DNA of 64,000 nucleotides from Niveispirillum irakense DSM 11586 (GCF_000429645.1 NZ_AUCG01000023.1:1-64000); one strand, 5' to 3'. Shown: positions 53,489 through 63,061, counted from the stretch's first letter. The notes: a model not told the origin generated them from the letters alone. Made by a program: numbers and translations.

Positions 53489-55698
53489 TGATGCGTCGCT
53501 TCGCGCCTAAGGGGGGACCTGGGCCGGATCAGCCAGCAAAACTGTCACGGCGGGGATTTCTGGGCGCTGGTGCGGGCGCCCTGGTTCTCAGCGTCGCTCT
53601 GCCGATGGGCAATACACGGGCCCAAGCAGGAAAGATCGTGCCCGGCACCAGGGTCAGCGCCTTCCTGGAAATCAGGCCCGATAATAAAGTGCTGTTCCGC
53701 AGCCCCTTCATCGAGGGTGGCCAGGGCATCTTCACCGCCATGGCCCAGATCGTTGGCGAGGAGCTGGATGTCGATCCCGCCCAATTCATCGTGGAATGCG
53801 CCCCGCCGGGTCCGGATTATCTGCTGACCATGGGTGCCCGCTTCACGGGCGGCAGCATGTCAGTACGGATGAGCTACGATACGTTGCGGCGTTTGGGGGC
53901 GGCTGCAAGGCTGATGCTGATACAGGCGGCTGCCCAGCGTCTGGGTGTGCCCGCCGCGTCTTTGTCGACCAAGCCGGGGCAGGTGATACATGCCAGCAGC
54001 GGCCGTACCCTGGACTATGGTGCCATTGCGGCGGCAGCGGCGAAGCTGCCGGTCCCATCCGATGCCCCTTTGCGATCCAACGCTGATTTCCGCTGGATCG
54101 GCAAGCCAATCGCCAGGTTGGATGTCCTGGAGAAATCAACGGGACAGGCCCGTTATTCCATCGACCTGTCGGTGAAGGGCATGTTGCATGCCGCTGTTCA
54201 GCATGCGCCCCGTCTTGGACTTGAACCTGCCAGCCTGACGAACGAAGCGGACGTGCGCGCCATGCCGGGCGTGCATTCAGTCCACCGGTTGCCTGGCGCC
54301 GTGGCCGTCCTGGCCAATAGCTGGTGGCGGGCCCGGCGGGCGGTGGAGACCCTGGCCGTGACCTGGGCAGAGCCGGCCGGCGCGGTCGTGATGCCTGCCG
54401 ACTTCTCCAGCCAGGCGCACCGGTCAAAACTGACGTCCATGGTAGGCGATGGCGTCGCCTTTGAGACGGAGGGCGATGTGGCTGCCGGGTTGCGTGGTGC
54501 CGCACGGGTGGTGGAAGCCACCTATGAGGCACCGCATCTGGCCCATGGGCAACTGGAGCCGCCGTCGGCCCTGGCGCGCTTCAACAAGGACGGAACGCTG
54601 GATCTGTGGTTGCCCAATCAGGCACCGGAAATGTTCCAGACGGCGGCGGCCAAAGTGGCGGGTCTGGCACCCGAAAAGGTGTTCATCCATTCGCCAATGC
54701 TGGGCGGCTTCTTCGGACGGCACTTCCTGTATGCGTCGGCCAACCCGTTCCCGCAAGCGATCCTTCTGTCAAAGGCGGTGGGCCGCCCGGTCAAGCTGAT
54801 CTGGAGCCGGGAGGAGGAGTTTCTGCGGGATGCGTTGCGACCCACAGGCATCGCCCGCTTCCGCGCCGGGCTGGACGACGCGGGCCTGCCAGTCGCTTTA
54901 TCCGCCGTGGCGGTCGGCGAGGGGGCAATAGGCCGCTGGTACGGGCGGCAGCCGGACAAGGTGGATAGCTCTGCCGTGGAGGGTATTGCCGGAAAGCCCT
55001 ATGCGATCTCCCACCGGCGCATCGGGCAAATCCATGTCGATGATCCGGCGGTGATCGGCTTCTGGCGCTCTGTCGGCCATTCCATGAATGATTTCTTCTA
55101 TGAGACCTTCTTTGACGAGATGGCCGATGCTGGTGGACAGGACCCGCTGGCCCTGCGCCGGCGCCTGCTGGCGCGCAGCCCTAGACATCTGACATTGCTG
55201 GACGCGGTGGTGGATTTGTCCGGCGGGTGGCGGCGTGGCCCGTTTAAGGCGGCCGATGGCAGCCGGCGGGCACGCGGCGTCGCCATGGCCTCTCCGTTCG
55301 GCAGTGAAGCGGCCGCCATTGCCGAGGTCTCTCTGCGGTCAGGTGAGGTGGTGGTGCATGATATCTGGGTGGCCATTGATCCCGGCCGCATCGTCAACCC
55401 CGCCATTGTAGAGGCACAGATAAACTCCGCCGTGGCTCTGGGCCTTTCCACGACGCTGCTGGAGGAAGTGGTCTATGCCAATGGCGAGCCCCAGGCGCGT
55501 AACTTCGACGGCTATCCCATTCTGCCGCCCGACCGCATGCCACGTGTCCATGTACGGATCATCGAAAGCGGGGCTGCGATGGGGGGCATTGGGGAGCCGG
55601 GTCTGCCTGCCGTACCGCCAGCCGTGACCAATGCTGTTTCCGTCCTGGCAGGCCGGCGTATTCGCAGCCTGCCCCTGTCAAAGGCCGGTTTGACCTGA
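53485..55698 (+). CDS. iorB: Molybdopterin-binding subunit, isoquinoline 1-oxidoreductase beta-type
   Basis: A 737-residue xanthine-oxidase-family large subunit. It has a Tat signal (SRRGFLGAGAGALVLSVALP, about 22-41), so it is exported folded with its cofactor. Seen: MLGGFFGRH, the GGSMSVRMSYD loop, SVGHSMNDFFYETFFDEMA, and the catalytic Glu near residue 700 in GGIGEPGLPAVPPAV. The length fits IorB. It needs a molybdenum cytosine dinucleotide cofactor; no cofactor genes are here. It forms a pair with IorA, which has no signal and presumably travels with it. Confidence 0.92.
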   Translation: MMMRRFAPKGGPGPDQPAKLSRRGFLGAGAGALVLSVALPMGNTRAQAGKIVPGTRVSAFLEIRPDNKVLFRSPFIEGGQGIFTAMAQIVGEELDVDPAQFIVECAPPGPDYLLTMGARFTGGSMSVRMSYDTLRRLGAAARLMLIQAAAQRLGVPAASLSTKPGQVIHASSGRTLDYGAIAAAAAKLPVPSDAPLRSNADFRWIGKPIARLDVLEKSTGQARYSIDLSVKGMLHAAVQHAPRLGLEPASLTNEADVRAMPGVHSVHRLPGAVAVLANSWWRARRAVETLAVTWAEPAGAVVMPADFSSQAHRSKLTSMVGDGVAFETEGDVAAGLRGAARVVEATYEAPHLAHGQLEPPSALARFNKDGTLDLWLPNQAPEMFQTAAAKVAGLAPEKVFIHSPMLGGFFGRHFLYASANPFPQAILLSKAVGRPVKLIWSREEEFLRDALRPTGIARFRAGLDDAGLPVALSAVAVGEGAIGRWYGRQPDKVDSSAVEGIAGKPYAISHRRIGQIHVDDPAVIGFWRSVGHSMNDFFYETFFDEMADAGGQDPLALRRRLLARSPRHLTLLDAVVDLSGGWRRGPFKAADGSRRARGVAMASPFGSEAAAIAEVSLRSGEVVVHDIWVAIDPGRIVNPAIVEAQINSAVALGLSTTLLEEVVYANGEPQARNFDGYPILPPDRMPRVHVRIIESGAAMGGIGEPGLPAVPPAVTNAVSVLAGRRIRSLPLSKAGLT

Positions 55699-55795
55699 AC
55701 CCAAGCAGGTCTGCCGGTCTGGCGGTGATCGCCCGGAACGCCCCCATCCCCCAGCGCGTTCCGGGTGATCATCGCCATTAATCGATCAAGCCTAT

Positions 55796-55811
55796 AAATT
55801 CATACGAATTT
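55796..55811. promoter_or_regulatory. Inverted repeat upstream of the MFS gene
   Basis: AAATTC-atac-GAATTT, perfect 6-base arms, 67 bases before the MFS start in an AT-rich stretch. It may be an operator or part of the promoter. Confidence 0.35.
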
Positions 55812-55877
55812 AGCGATCTAATTCATGAAAAGAAGGTGGCGTACCTTCATCACTCTGACGTGAATGACTGGTGATGC

Positions 55878-57062
55878 ATGGACCCGACTTATGACGACGC
55901 ACTAACCGCCCCACCCCCCGCCTGGGGGGCGGTCTTGTCCATGGCGCTGTGCGTCTCCGTGCTGATTGCATCGGAATTCATGCCGGTCAGCCTGTTAACC
56001 CCTATCGCCACTGACCTTGCCATGACGGAGGGACAGGCGGGGCAGGCCATATCCATCTCAGGACTGTTTGCCGTGGGGACCAGCCTGTTCATCGCAGGCT
56101 GGACGCGGCGGCTGGATCGAAAGCTGGTGCTGACGGGGCTCTCGCTCTTGCTGGTTCTATCCGGCACCATTGTCACCCTGGCCCCGTCCCATGGGGTTCT
56201 GATGATGGGCCGGGCTCTGCTGGGTATCGCTATTGGTGGCTTCTGGTCCATGTCGACGGCCATTGTGATGCGCCTCCTGCCGGAACAGGCAGTGCCACGC
56301 GGGCTTGCCCTGCTGAATGCCGGCAATGCCATCGCTGCCACCATCTCGGCGCCAATGGGCAGTTTTCTGGGCGACATGATTGGTTGGCGCGGGGCCTTCT
56401 TTTGCGTGGTCCCGCTGGCGATCCTGGCCCTGGGCTGGCAATGGCTAAGTTTGCCGTCGCTGCCGCCACAGCGGGTGGCGCGGGCGGGCCATGTGTTCCA
56501 TTTACTGCGCCGTCGGCAGGTGGTGCTGGCTATGACAGCGACCCTGTTGTTGTTCATGGGCCAGTTCGCGCTGTTCACCTATCTGCGGCCATTCTTGGAG
56601 ATGGTGTCCGGCTTTTCCATCAATGGCTTGTCGCTGGTGCTGCTGTCGATGGGGCTGGCGGGTGTGGCGGGAACCTGGTGCATCAGCCGCATGCGGAGCC
56701 ATCGTCTCTATTCAACCCTGATCGGCATTCCGCTGATCATGGCTGGCGTGGCCGGGCTGCTGATCCTCTTTGGACGCCAGACAATGCCGGTCACATTGCT
56801 GCTGGTGGTCTGGGGCTTCGTCGGTACGGCGGCCCCTGTCGGTTGGGGCATCTGGTTGGCGCGAACCTTGAGGGAAGAGGCGGAGGCGGGTGGTGGTCTG
56901 CAGGTTGCCATCATCCAGTTAGCCATCACCCTGGGTGCCGCGATTGGCGGTATGCTGTTCGACCATGCCGGCTGGTGGAGTTCCTTTGCCTTTGCTGCCC
57001 TGCTGTTGCTGGGCGCGGCCCTGATCGGGCTGCTGGCCTGGGCTGACACACGGACACCCTGA
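55878..57062 (+). CDS. MFS transporter, DHA1 (arabinose-efflux/AraJ-like)
   Basis: A 394-residue, twelve-helix protein. It opens ALCVSVLIASEFMPVSLLTPIATDLAMTEGQAGQAIS (read in parts), has RRLDRKLVL in loop 2-3 and MGRALLGIAIGGFWSMSTAI with AVPRGLALLNAGNAIA, all typical of YdhP/AraJ-type exporters. The substrate is unknown. The next gene's ATG overlaps its TGA, so they form an operon, probably separate from iorAB (179-base gap with an inverted repeat). Confidence 0.88.
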   Translation: MDPTYDDALTAPPPAWGAVLSMALCVSVLIASEFMPVSLLTPIATDLAMTEGQAGQAISISGLFAVGTSLFIAGWTRRLDRKLVLTGLSLLLVLSGTIVTLAPSHGVLMMGRALLGIAIGGFWSMSTAIVMRLLPEQAVPRGLALLNAGNAIAATISAPMGSFLGDMIGWRGAFFCVVPLAILALGWQWLSLPSLPPQRVARAGHVFHLLRRRQVVLAMTATLLLFMGQFALFTYLRPFLEMVSGFSINGLSLVLLSMGLAGVAGTWCISRMRSHRLYSTLIGIPLIMAGVAGLLILFGRQTMPVTLLLVVWGFVGTAAPVGWGIWLARTLREEAEAGGGLQVAIIQLAITLGAAIGGMLFDHAGWWSSFAFAALLLLGAALIGLLAWADTRTP

Positions 57063-57502
57063 TGAAGTTGATCTATCGCCGCACCATCGTGGGCAGCATG
57101 CTGACGACCGTCATGACGCCACGGCTTGCTTTGGCCAAGGAAAATGCCATGAAGATTGAATGCAGCTTCCATGATCAGGTCTTCACGGTCACGTTGGCCG
57201 ACAATCCTTCGGCCCGTGATCTGCTGTCACTTCTGCCGCTGAACGATCTGTCGATTACGGATTATGCCACGAACGAGAAGATCGCCTATTTGCCGCGCAA
57301 GCTGACAGAGGCTGGTGCCGCCCGGTTTGGCGGCGAGGCGCCGGGCGACCTTTGCTATTACGCGCCCTGGGGCAATCTCGCCTTCTTTCACGCGGGGTAT
57401 CGTTGGTCAAGCGGACTGATCCGGCTTGGTCGCCTGGATGGCGGCATCGCCCCCCTGTTGGTACGCGGCACCTTCGCGCTGCGTATCCGTTCCTTAGCCT
57501 GA
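57062..57502 (+). CDS. Secreted cyclophilin-like-fold protein
   Basis: A 146-residue protein with a signal peptide (MKLIYRRTIVGSMLTTVMTP to about LALA, residue 25). The mature part matches the cyclophilin-like family: MKIECSFHDQVFTVTLADNP, ARDLLSLLPLNDLSITDYATNEKIAYLP and GDLCYYAPWGNLAFFHAGYRWSSGLIRLGRLDGG (read in parts). Function of this family is unknown; they are not known isomerases. It starts inside the MFS stop codon (TGATG). Confidence 0.82.
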   Translation: MKLIYRRTIVGSMLTTVMTPRLALAKENAMKIECSFHDQVFTVTLADNPSARDLLSLLPLNDLSITDYATNEKIAYLPRKLTEAGAARFGGEAPGDLCYYAPWGNLAFFHAGYRWSSGLIRLGRLDGGIAPLLVRGTFALRIRSLA

Positions 57503-58235
57503 AATTTTTCACCAAGGATGGCCGCGTCACCAGCGCGCATCCTGGAAGCCGGTGAAGAAGCCCGAGATGGGGGCCCACGCGTGGCAGGAATTGCTGGCGG
57601 GCACGGGCTGGATGCCTGCGTCTCCACCGGCATCGGTGCTACGGCCTGTTCGGGGTGCCGAGGGCAGCCTCGGCAGGCTTGGCACCTGTTGAGACCAATC
57701 TATCGTATTCCATCATGGCTGGCCGCTATCGGCCGACGACTGGGATGCGCAGATGCTGTTTTTCCTGGTCCATGGCTTTCGGGTTATCGCCCATGACCGG
57801 CGCGGCCACGGGCGTTCCAACCAAACCGATACCGGCAATGAGATGGACACCTATGCCGAGGATGTGAAGGCGCTGGCCGCCGCGCTGGACCTGAAGGGCG
57901 CCATCCATGTCGGCCATTCCACCGGCGGCGGCGAGGTCGGGCGCTATGTGGCCCGTGCCGAACCGGGCCGCGTGGGCGGAGAAACTGCGCATGCTGGGCT
58001 ATCACTGGACCAGCCCCGGCTTCGCCATCGCCGAGAGGCACGGCAGCGCCTATCGACATGTGGCGTTGGCCTGAACCGGCACGCATATCCCAACCCGATC
58101 AGGGGCGCGGTATATGGCCAGCGACTTTGGGGTTGGGGCGGCCGCGAATACCATTCGCTAACACCTAAATATGATTTCGCTGGCGTCGGGCCCATGCCAG
58201 CATCATGTCCGTTTAAGCTCATGGAAGGACGCCCA
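57503..58235. other. Region of decayed gene fragments
   Basis: About 730 bases without an intact gene. It contains FTKDG right after the cyclophilin stop, the hydrolase fragment at 57702-57977, and a piece reading AEKLRMLGYHWTSPGFAIAE (57973-58074, ends at a stop) that I cannot name. Pieces lie in different frames, so this looks like the residue of deletions. Confidence 0.6.
57702..57977 (+). pseudogene. Fragment of a chloroperoxidase-like alpha/beta hydrolase
   Basis: The frame at 57702 reads IVFHHGWPLSADDWDAQMLF, then VIAHDRRGHGRSNQTDTGNE and the nucleophile elbow GAIHVGHSTGGGEVGRYVARAEPGRV. This is the first 90-odd residues of a non-heme chloroperoxidase-type hydrolase. The normal start and everything after the elbow (catalytic Asp and His) are missing. 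The downstream DNA is unrelated. Confidence 0.8.
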
Positions 58236-58607
58236 GTGTCCAGCCCCTTGCTCGTCTGTGTCATCGACGATGATCCATCGCTTTGCGCTGCCCTGGAAAA
58301 TCTCCTGCGTTCATACGGCTATCGCGCCATGGCCTATGGTTCCGCTGAAGAATTCCTCGCCGGCGCGGATTTAGCCGGGGCTGATTGTGTAATCAGCGAT
58401 ATCCAGATGTCCGGGATGTCCGGTATCGACTTGCGGCTGTCACTGGCGGGTTTGCGGCCGGATTTACCCGTCATCCTGATGACGGCGCGCACCGAACGTA
58501 TCCTGCTGGATCGCGCCGCGGCCGCAAACCCGTCCCGCGTTCTTCAGAAGCCGTTTGATGCGCAGGAACTTGCGGAAAGTCTGGCGGCCGCCATGGGGGC
58601 CGTATGA
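58236..58607 (+). CDS. Single-domain response regulator
   Basis: A 123-residue receiver with no output domain: acidic Asp11-Asp13 (VIDDDPS), phospho-acceptor Asp55 (VISDIQMSG), Thr83 (LMTART) and Lys105 (VLQKPF). GTG 58236 is used because GGAAGG lies 8 bases upstream; ATG 58221 is in frame but has no ribosome site. Its stop overlaps the kinase start (ATGA). It is probably phosphorylated by that kinase and may act as a shuttle or phosphate sink. Confidence 0.87.
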   Translation: MSSPLLVCVIDDDPSLCAALENLLRSYGYRAMAYGSAEEFLAGADLAGADCVISDIQMSGMSGIDLRLSLAGLRPDLPVILMTARTERILLDRAAAANPSRVLQKPFDAQELAESLAAAMGAV

Positions 58608-60652
58608 CAGACGATATCGCAGATCTGATTTCCGAAAGCCTGATCGTGCGCGACATGCGGGGGCACATCACGGCCTGGAACCGGGCGTCCGAACGGCTCT
58701 ACGGTGTGCCGGCCACCACGGCCGTGGGGCAACACGTTCATGATCTGCTGGGGACGCGCCATCTGTTCCCGATGGCCGATATCGAAGCACGGCTGCTGGC
58801 GGTTGGCACCTGGGAGGGCGAGGTGGGGCGCCATACCGCTGGTGGGCGCGACCTGTCGGTGGAGGTGCGCTGGACCCTGCGCCGTGATGCGGGCGGGCTG
58901 CCGGTCGATATCGTGGAAACCGGGCGCGATATCTCGGCGCTGAACGCCCTGGAACAGGAAACGCGGCTGGCGGCGCATCGCTACCGGAACCTGTTTCAGG
59001 CCATGGCCGCGGCTTTCTGGGAGATGGATTTCAGCCGCGTGCGCATGATGATCGGCAGCCTGATGGCGTCGGGTGTCACCGACCTGCCCCGCTATATGGC
59101 GGAAAACCCGGACTGGGTGGTCGAGGCCATGCGCGCCGTTCTGGTGATTGACGTCAATGACAAGGTCATCTCCCTGTTCGGCGCCACCCGTCGGGAGGAG
59201 ATTGTCGGCGGCCATGTCGCCTGGTGCTTTCCCCCACAAAGCCGCCACGTCTTCGCGGAAAGCCTGATCGCCGCCGTGCGGCGTCAGGATCGCTACGCAA
59301 CGGAAACCACCCTCACCCGGCTGGATGGCCAACCCATCGACGTGCTGTTCACCGTCTGCTGGCCGGAAGAACATAAGGGCAGGGGCCATGTTCTGGTCGG
59401 CGTGATCGACATTACCGAGCGCAAGCAGGCGGAAGAAGAAACACGCCGCAGCGAGCGGCGCTATCGCGAGTTGTTCAATCATATGCCCGTGGCGCTGGGT
59501 CAGCTCGACATGCGCTATATGAATGACCGGCTGTCCGCCCGCTACGCCAACCAGCCACCGCCCCGCAGCGAGATGGATGTCGATCTCGATTTTATCCAGG
59601 ACATCCTGCGCGAGACCAGGGCGATCGAGGTGAATCCCGAGGCGCAGCGCCTGTTCCGTGCGCAAAGACGCGAGGACATGCTGATCCCCATCGAAGGTTT
59701 CTGGCGCACCCGGCCGGAGACGGTGCGCCGGACCGTTCTGGCCCGCCTCAACGGGGAGGCGGGCTATTCAGAGGAAACCAAGGTCGACGCCCTGGATGGC
59801 ACACAGATCGACGTGCTCTACACGGTGGCCTTTCCGCCAAGCACCTGGGAACGGGGCACCAATATCGTTGCCTTCATCGATATCAGCGACCGCATCGCCG
59901 CGCTGGCGAAGGTGGAGCAGATGCAATCGGAACTGGCCCATGCCGGACGCGTCGCCATGTTGGGTGAAATGGCGGCCTCCATCGCGCATGAGGTCAACCA
60001 GCCGCTGGCCGCCATCGCCACCAGCGGTGCGGCGTGCCTGCGCTGGCTGAACCGGGCGCAGCCCGACCTGGACGAGGTGCGCGATCTGGCCGGTCGTGTC
60101 GTGTCCGATGCGCAGCGCGCGGCCGGCATCATCGCACGGGTGCGCGACATGGCCGCCAACCGCCGCGCGGACCATGCCCCCCTCAACCTGAATGAACTGG
60201 TGGAGGAGGCGACGCATTTCCTGCGGCACGAATTCCAGGCCAGGCAGGTGGAACTGTGGTTCAGCGCGGCGCCGGGGTCGGCACTGGTATCGGCCGACCG
60301 TATCCAGATCCAGCAGGTCGTGGTCAATCTGGCGGTCAACGCCTTGCAGGCCATGGCGGAGGCCAAGGCACCGGCGCCGCGCCTGTCGATCAGTGTGGCA
60401 CCGGTTGGCGTCACCGGACTGTGTGTAACTGTAGAGGATAATGGTCCGGGGCTGGATTCTATCACGGCCCCCCGCCTGTTCGAGAGCTTCTTCACGACGA
60501 AGCGTGAGGGGCTGGGTATCGGGCTGGCGGTCTGCCGGTCGATCATCGAGGCGCATGGCGGCAATATCGAGGCGGGAAACCGCGCGGACGGCCAGGGGGC
60601 CCGGTTCAGTTTCACCCTGCCATCGGTGGCGGAAATCACGGCGGACGCCTAA
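58604..60652 (+). CDS. PAS-domain sensor histidine kinase
   Basis: A 682-residue soluble kinase without membrane helices. PAS 1 spans about 5-115 (ESLIVRDMRGHITAWNRASERLYG), PAS 2 about 170-280 (ending VGVIDITERKQAEEE) and PAS 3 about 285-435 (ending IVAFIDISDR). The HisKA domain has His462 in SIAHEVNQPLAAI, the FixL/DctB form, and the ATPase domain has NLAVNALQAM, VEDNGPGLDS and KREGLGIGLAVCRSI. Signals may be redox, gas or aromatic ligands. It is coupled to the receiver upstream and followed by a FixJ-like regulator. Confidence 0.92.
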   Translation: MTDDIADLISESLIVRDMRGHITAWNRASERLYGVPATTAVGQHVHDLLGTRHLFPMADIEARLLAVGTWEGEVGRHTAGGRDLSVEVRWTLRRDAGGLPVDIVETGRDISALNALEQETRLAAHRYRNLFQAMAAAFWEMDFSRVRMMIGSLMASGVTDLPRYMAENPDWVVEAMRAVLVIDVNDKVISLFGATRREEIVGGHVAWCFPPQSRHVFAESLIAAVRRQDRYATETTLTRLDGQPIDVLFTVCWPEEHKGRGHVLVGVIDITERKQAEEETRRSERRYRELFNHMPVALGQLDMRYMNDRLSARYANQPPPRSEMDVDLDFIQDILRETRAIEVNPEAQRLFRAQRREDMLIPIEGFWRTRPETVRRTVLARLNGEAGYSEETKVDALDGTQIDVLYTVAFPPSTWERGTNIVAFIDISDRIAALAKVEQMQSELAHAGRVAMLGEMAASIAHEVNQPLAAIATSGAACLRWLNRAQPDLDEVRDLAGRVVSDAQRAAGIIARVRDMAANRRADHAPLNLNELVEEATHFLRHEFQARQVELWFSAAPGSALVSADRIQIQQVVVNLAVNALQAMAEAKAPAPRLSISVAPVGVTGLCVTVEDNGPGLDSITAPRLFESFFTTKREGLGIGLAVCRSIIEAHGGNIEAGNRADGQGARFSFTLPSVAEITADA

Positions 60653-60734
60653 GGCCCGGTGCTTCTCTCCACGCCTCTTGCTCTCGTTGTTTCAATGGCT
60701 TAACTTCTCATTGTCATTCTCCGGAGCGGCGCCG

Positions 60735-61379
60735 ATGACGGCTAATCCCATCGTCCATATCATCGACGACGACGCCTCGCTGCGTCTGTCGCTCTGCAGC
60801 CTGTTCCGCTCCGTCGGGCTGGAAGCCATGGCCCATGAAAGCGTGCGGTGTTTCCTTGATACGCCCCGCCCGGATGCACCCGGCTGTCTGTTGCTGGATG
60901 TGCGCATGCCCGGTATCGGCGGTCTGGAATTCCAGGCGCAGCTTCAGGGACTGGGGATCTGCCTGCCCGTCATCATCATGACGGGGCATGGCGATATTCC
61001 CATGTCCGTGCGGGCCATGAAGGCCGGTGCCGTGGATTTCCTGCCCAAACCCTGCCGAGAACAGGACCTGCTGGATGCCGTTTCCGCCGCCATCGAACAG
61101 AACCGCAGCAGCCGGGTGGCACGGGACGCGGCTGACCATCTGCGTTCCCTTTACGAAACATTGTCGCCAAGGGAACGTCAGGTGATGGCCCTGGTCACCG
61201 CTGGCCGGCTGAACAAGCAGGTGGCAGGCGATCTGGGCCTGTCAGAGATCACGGTGAAGATCCATCGCGGTGCCGCCATGCGCAAGATGGGCGCCCGGAC
61301 TCTGGCCGATCTGGTGCGTATGGCAGAGTCACTGAAGCTGGTCAGCCCCACGGGCAACACCCCCTATACGCAGGTATGA
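60735..61379 (+). CDS. FixJ-family response regulator
   Basis: A 214-residue regulator. The receiver has IIDDDASLR (Asp11-13), phospho-acceptor Asp55 (LLLDVRMPG), Thr83 (IMTGHGD) and Lys105 (FLPKPC). The LuxR helix-turn-helix at about 143-190 has LSPRERQVMALVTAGRLNKQVAGDLGLSEITVKIHRGAAM (read in parts). ATG 60735 is the family start, with CCGGAG upstream; the frame extends far back into the kinase gene as a shadow. It is the DNA-binding output of the kinase at 58604 and may control the genes at 61477-63547. Confidence 0.92.
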   Translation: MTANPIVHIIDDDASLRLSLCSLFRSVGLEAMAHESVRCFLDTPRPDAPGCLLLDVRMPGIGGLEFQAQLQGLGICLPVIIMTGHGDIPMSVRAMKAGAVDFLPKPCREQDLLDAVSAAIEQNRSSRVARDAADHLRSLYETLSPRERQVMALVTAGRLNKQVAGDLGLSEITVKIHRGAAMRKMGARTLADLVRMAESLKLVSPTGNTPYTQV

Positions 61380-61476
61380 GCGGGGCACATCCAAGGACAA
61401 TTGGTTAACGCCATCAACCGGCGCATCGTAACGGCACCCCGATCCACGGGACCAAGCGATCACCGGAGACATCCCG

Positions 61477-62112
61477 ATGTCGGCGACCCAGCCAATCGAC
61501 AGGGCGCGCACCGCGCTGCTGTTCGTTGATCCGTACAATGATTTCCTGGCGCCGGAAGGCAAGCTCTGGCCCATGGTCGCGTCCGTGGCCACGGAACTGG
61601 GCCTGCTGAACAATCTGCGCAAGGTTGTCGCCGTCTCCCGTGGCGCCGGCCTGCCCGTCATCATCGTTCCGCACCACCGCTGGAAAGACGGCGATCTAGA
61701 CGGCTGGGACCATCCCAACCCCTATCTGCTGGGGGGATATCAACGCAAGGTATTTGAAACAGGTAGCTGGGGAGGGGAATGGTTTCCTGATTTCGCGCCG
61801 CAGCCGGGCGATCTGGTGGCCACCGAACATTGGGGTTCCAGCGGTTTCGCCAACACCAACCTGGATTTTCTGCTGAAGCAGAAGGGCATCAGCCGCGTCA
61901 TCCTGATCGGGCTGATCGCAAATACCTGCATCGAAAGCACGGGCCGCTATGCCGTGGAGCTTGGCTACCACGTCACCCTGGTCCGTGACGCCACCGCCGC
62001 GGCAAGTCCTGAGGCCATGCGCGCAGCGCACGAAATCAACGGCCCCACCTATGCCCACGCCATCGTGACCGCCGCCGAATTGCTGGCCGCCCTGGCCATC
62101 CCGACCATCTGA
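61477..62112 (+). CDS. Isochorismatase-family cysteine hydrolase
   Basis: A 211-residue cysteine hydrolase. It has Asp18 (LLFVDPYNDF), the cis-peptide region GLIANTCIESTGRYA with nucleophile Cys151, and the usual FANTNLDFLL helix. The catalytic lysine expected before that helix is missing: the sequence is ATEHWGSSGF. A subgroup with this motif exists as I recall. Its amide or ester substrate is unknown. It starts 97 bases after the FixJ-like gene, with CCGGAG upstream, and 12 bases before the hydrolase gene. Confidence 0.88.
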   Translation: MSATQPIDRARTALLFVDPYNDFLAPEGKLWPMVASVATELGLLNNLRKVVAVSRGAGLPVIIVPHHRWKDGDLDGWDHPNPYLLGGYQRKVFETGSWGGEWFPDFAPQPGDLVATEHWGSSGFANTNLDFLLKQKGISRVILIGLIANTCIESTGRYAVELGYHVTLVRDATAAASPEAMRAAHEINGPTYAHAIVTAAELLAALAIPTI

Positions 62113-62124
62113 GGAGAGCTGGAA

Positions 62125-63003
62125 ATGGATAGTTTGTCCTTCGACCACACCGCCCTGACCGCGCCCAACCGCACTGTGGAGGTGGGCGGGCGCCACCTGG
62201 CCTATCGCCGCTTCGGGCATGGACCCGACCTTATCCTCTGTATCCGGTTCCGGGGCACGATGGATAGCTGGGACCCGCTGTTCCTGGACCTGCTGGCCCG
62301 GAATTTCACTGTTACAATCTTCGATTATTCCGGCCTTGGCCTCTCCACCGGCAAACCCAGCTATGCCAAGACGGACATGGCCCGCGATGTGGACGATCTG
62401 GTCACCTCGCTGGGCCTCGGTCGCGTGGTCATTGCCGGCTGGTCGCTGGGTGGGTTCGCGGCCCAGGTCTTCGCCGCCCTTCATCCGGCCAAGGTCAGCC
62501 ATGTGCTTGCCATCGGTACCATGCCGCCCGGCCTGATGGTCAAGGCGCAGGAGCCGCTGTTCCTGCAAACCGCCTTCAAGCCGGAATACGGAATGGAGGA
62601 GGAATATATCCTGTTCTTTGAACCGGACAGCGCTCGATCCCGTGCGGCGGGCGACGCCTCCGTGGTGCGCATCGCATCGCGGTCCATGGTGGTGGACGCC
62701 GTCACCCCGCCTGCCGTGATGATCCAGTCGGTGATCGAAAGCTCTGACCCGACCACGCCCTTTCCCGATCCCGATGGCAGGTATCAGGCCTTCTACCGCG
62801 CCACAGACATTCCCGTGCTGGCCCTGTCGGGAGACCATGACATCATGTTCCCAGTGGAAAACTGGTACGCCATGAACGACCTCTGGCCCACCCTGTTCGT
62901 GGCCACCTGGCCCGACAGCGGCCACGGCCCCCAGCACCAATATCCGGAACTGAGCGCCGATTTGATTGCCAGCTTCGTAAAGAACAATCCGCGTCCGGCC
63001 TGA
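62125..63003 (+). CDS. Alpha/beta-fold hydrolase
   Basis: A 292-residue hydrolase. Strands lead to the nucleophile elbow VIAGWSLGGFAAQVFA (Ser about 112), then GDHDIMFP (Asp) and DSGHGPQHQ (His) complete the triad. The region FDYSGLGLSTG fits the family. Substrate unknown. It is 12 bases after the isochorismatase-like gene with GGAG upstream, so they are co-transcribed and may act in one degradation route. Confidence 0.88.
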   Translation: MDSLSFDHTALTAPNRTVEVGGRHLAYRRFGHGPDLILCIRFRGTMDSWDPLFLDLLARNFTVTIFDYSGLGLSTGKPSYAKTDMARDVDDLVTSLGLGRVVIAGWSLGGFAAQVFAALHPAKVSHVLAIGTMPPGLMVKAQEPLFLQTAFKPEYGMEEEYILFFEPDSARSRAAGDASVVRIASRSMVVDAVTPPAVMIQSVIESSDPTTPFPDPDGRYQAFYRATDIPVLALSGDHDIMFPVENWYAMNDLWPTLFVATWPDSGHGPQHQYPELSADLIASFVKNNPRPA

Positions 63004-63061
63004 GTGGCGCTGGCGGTCACTTGGTAACGGCTGCCAGAGATTTTGACCGGCGGGCTTATCC

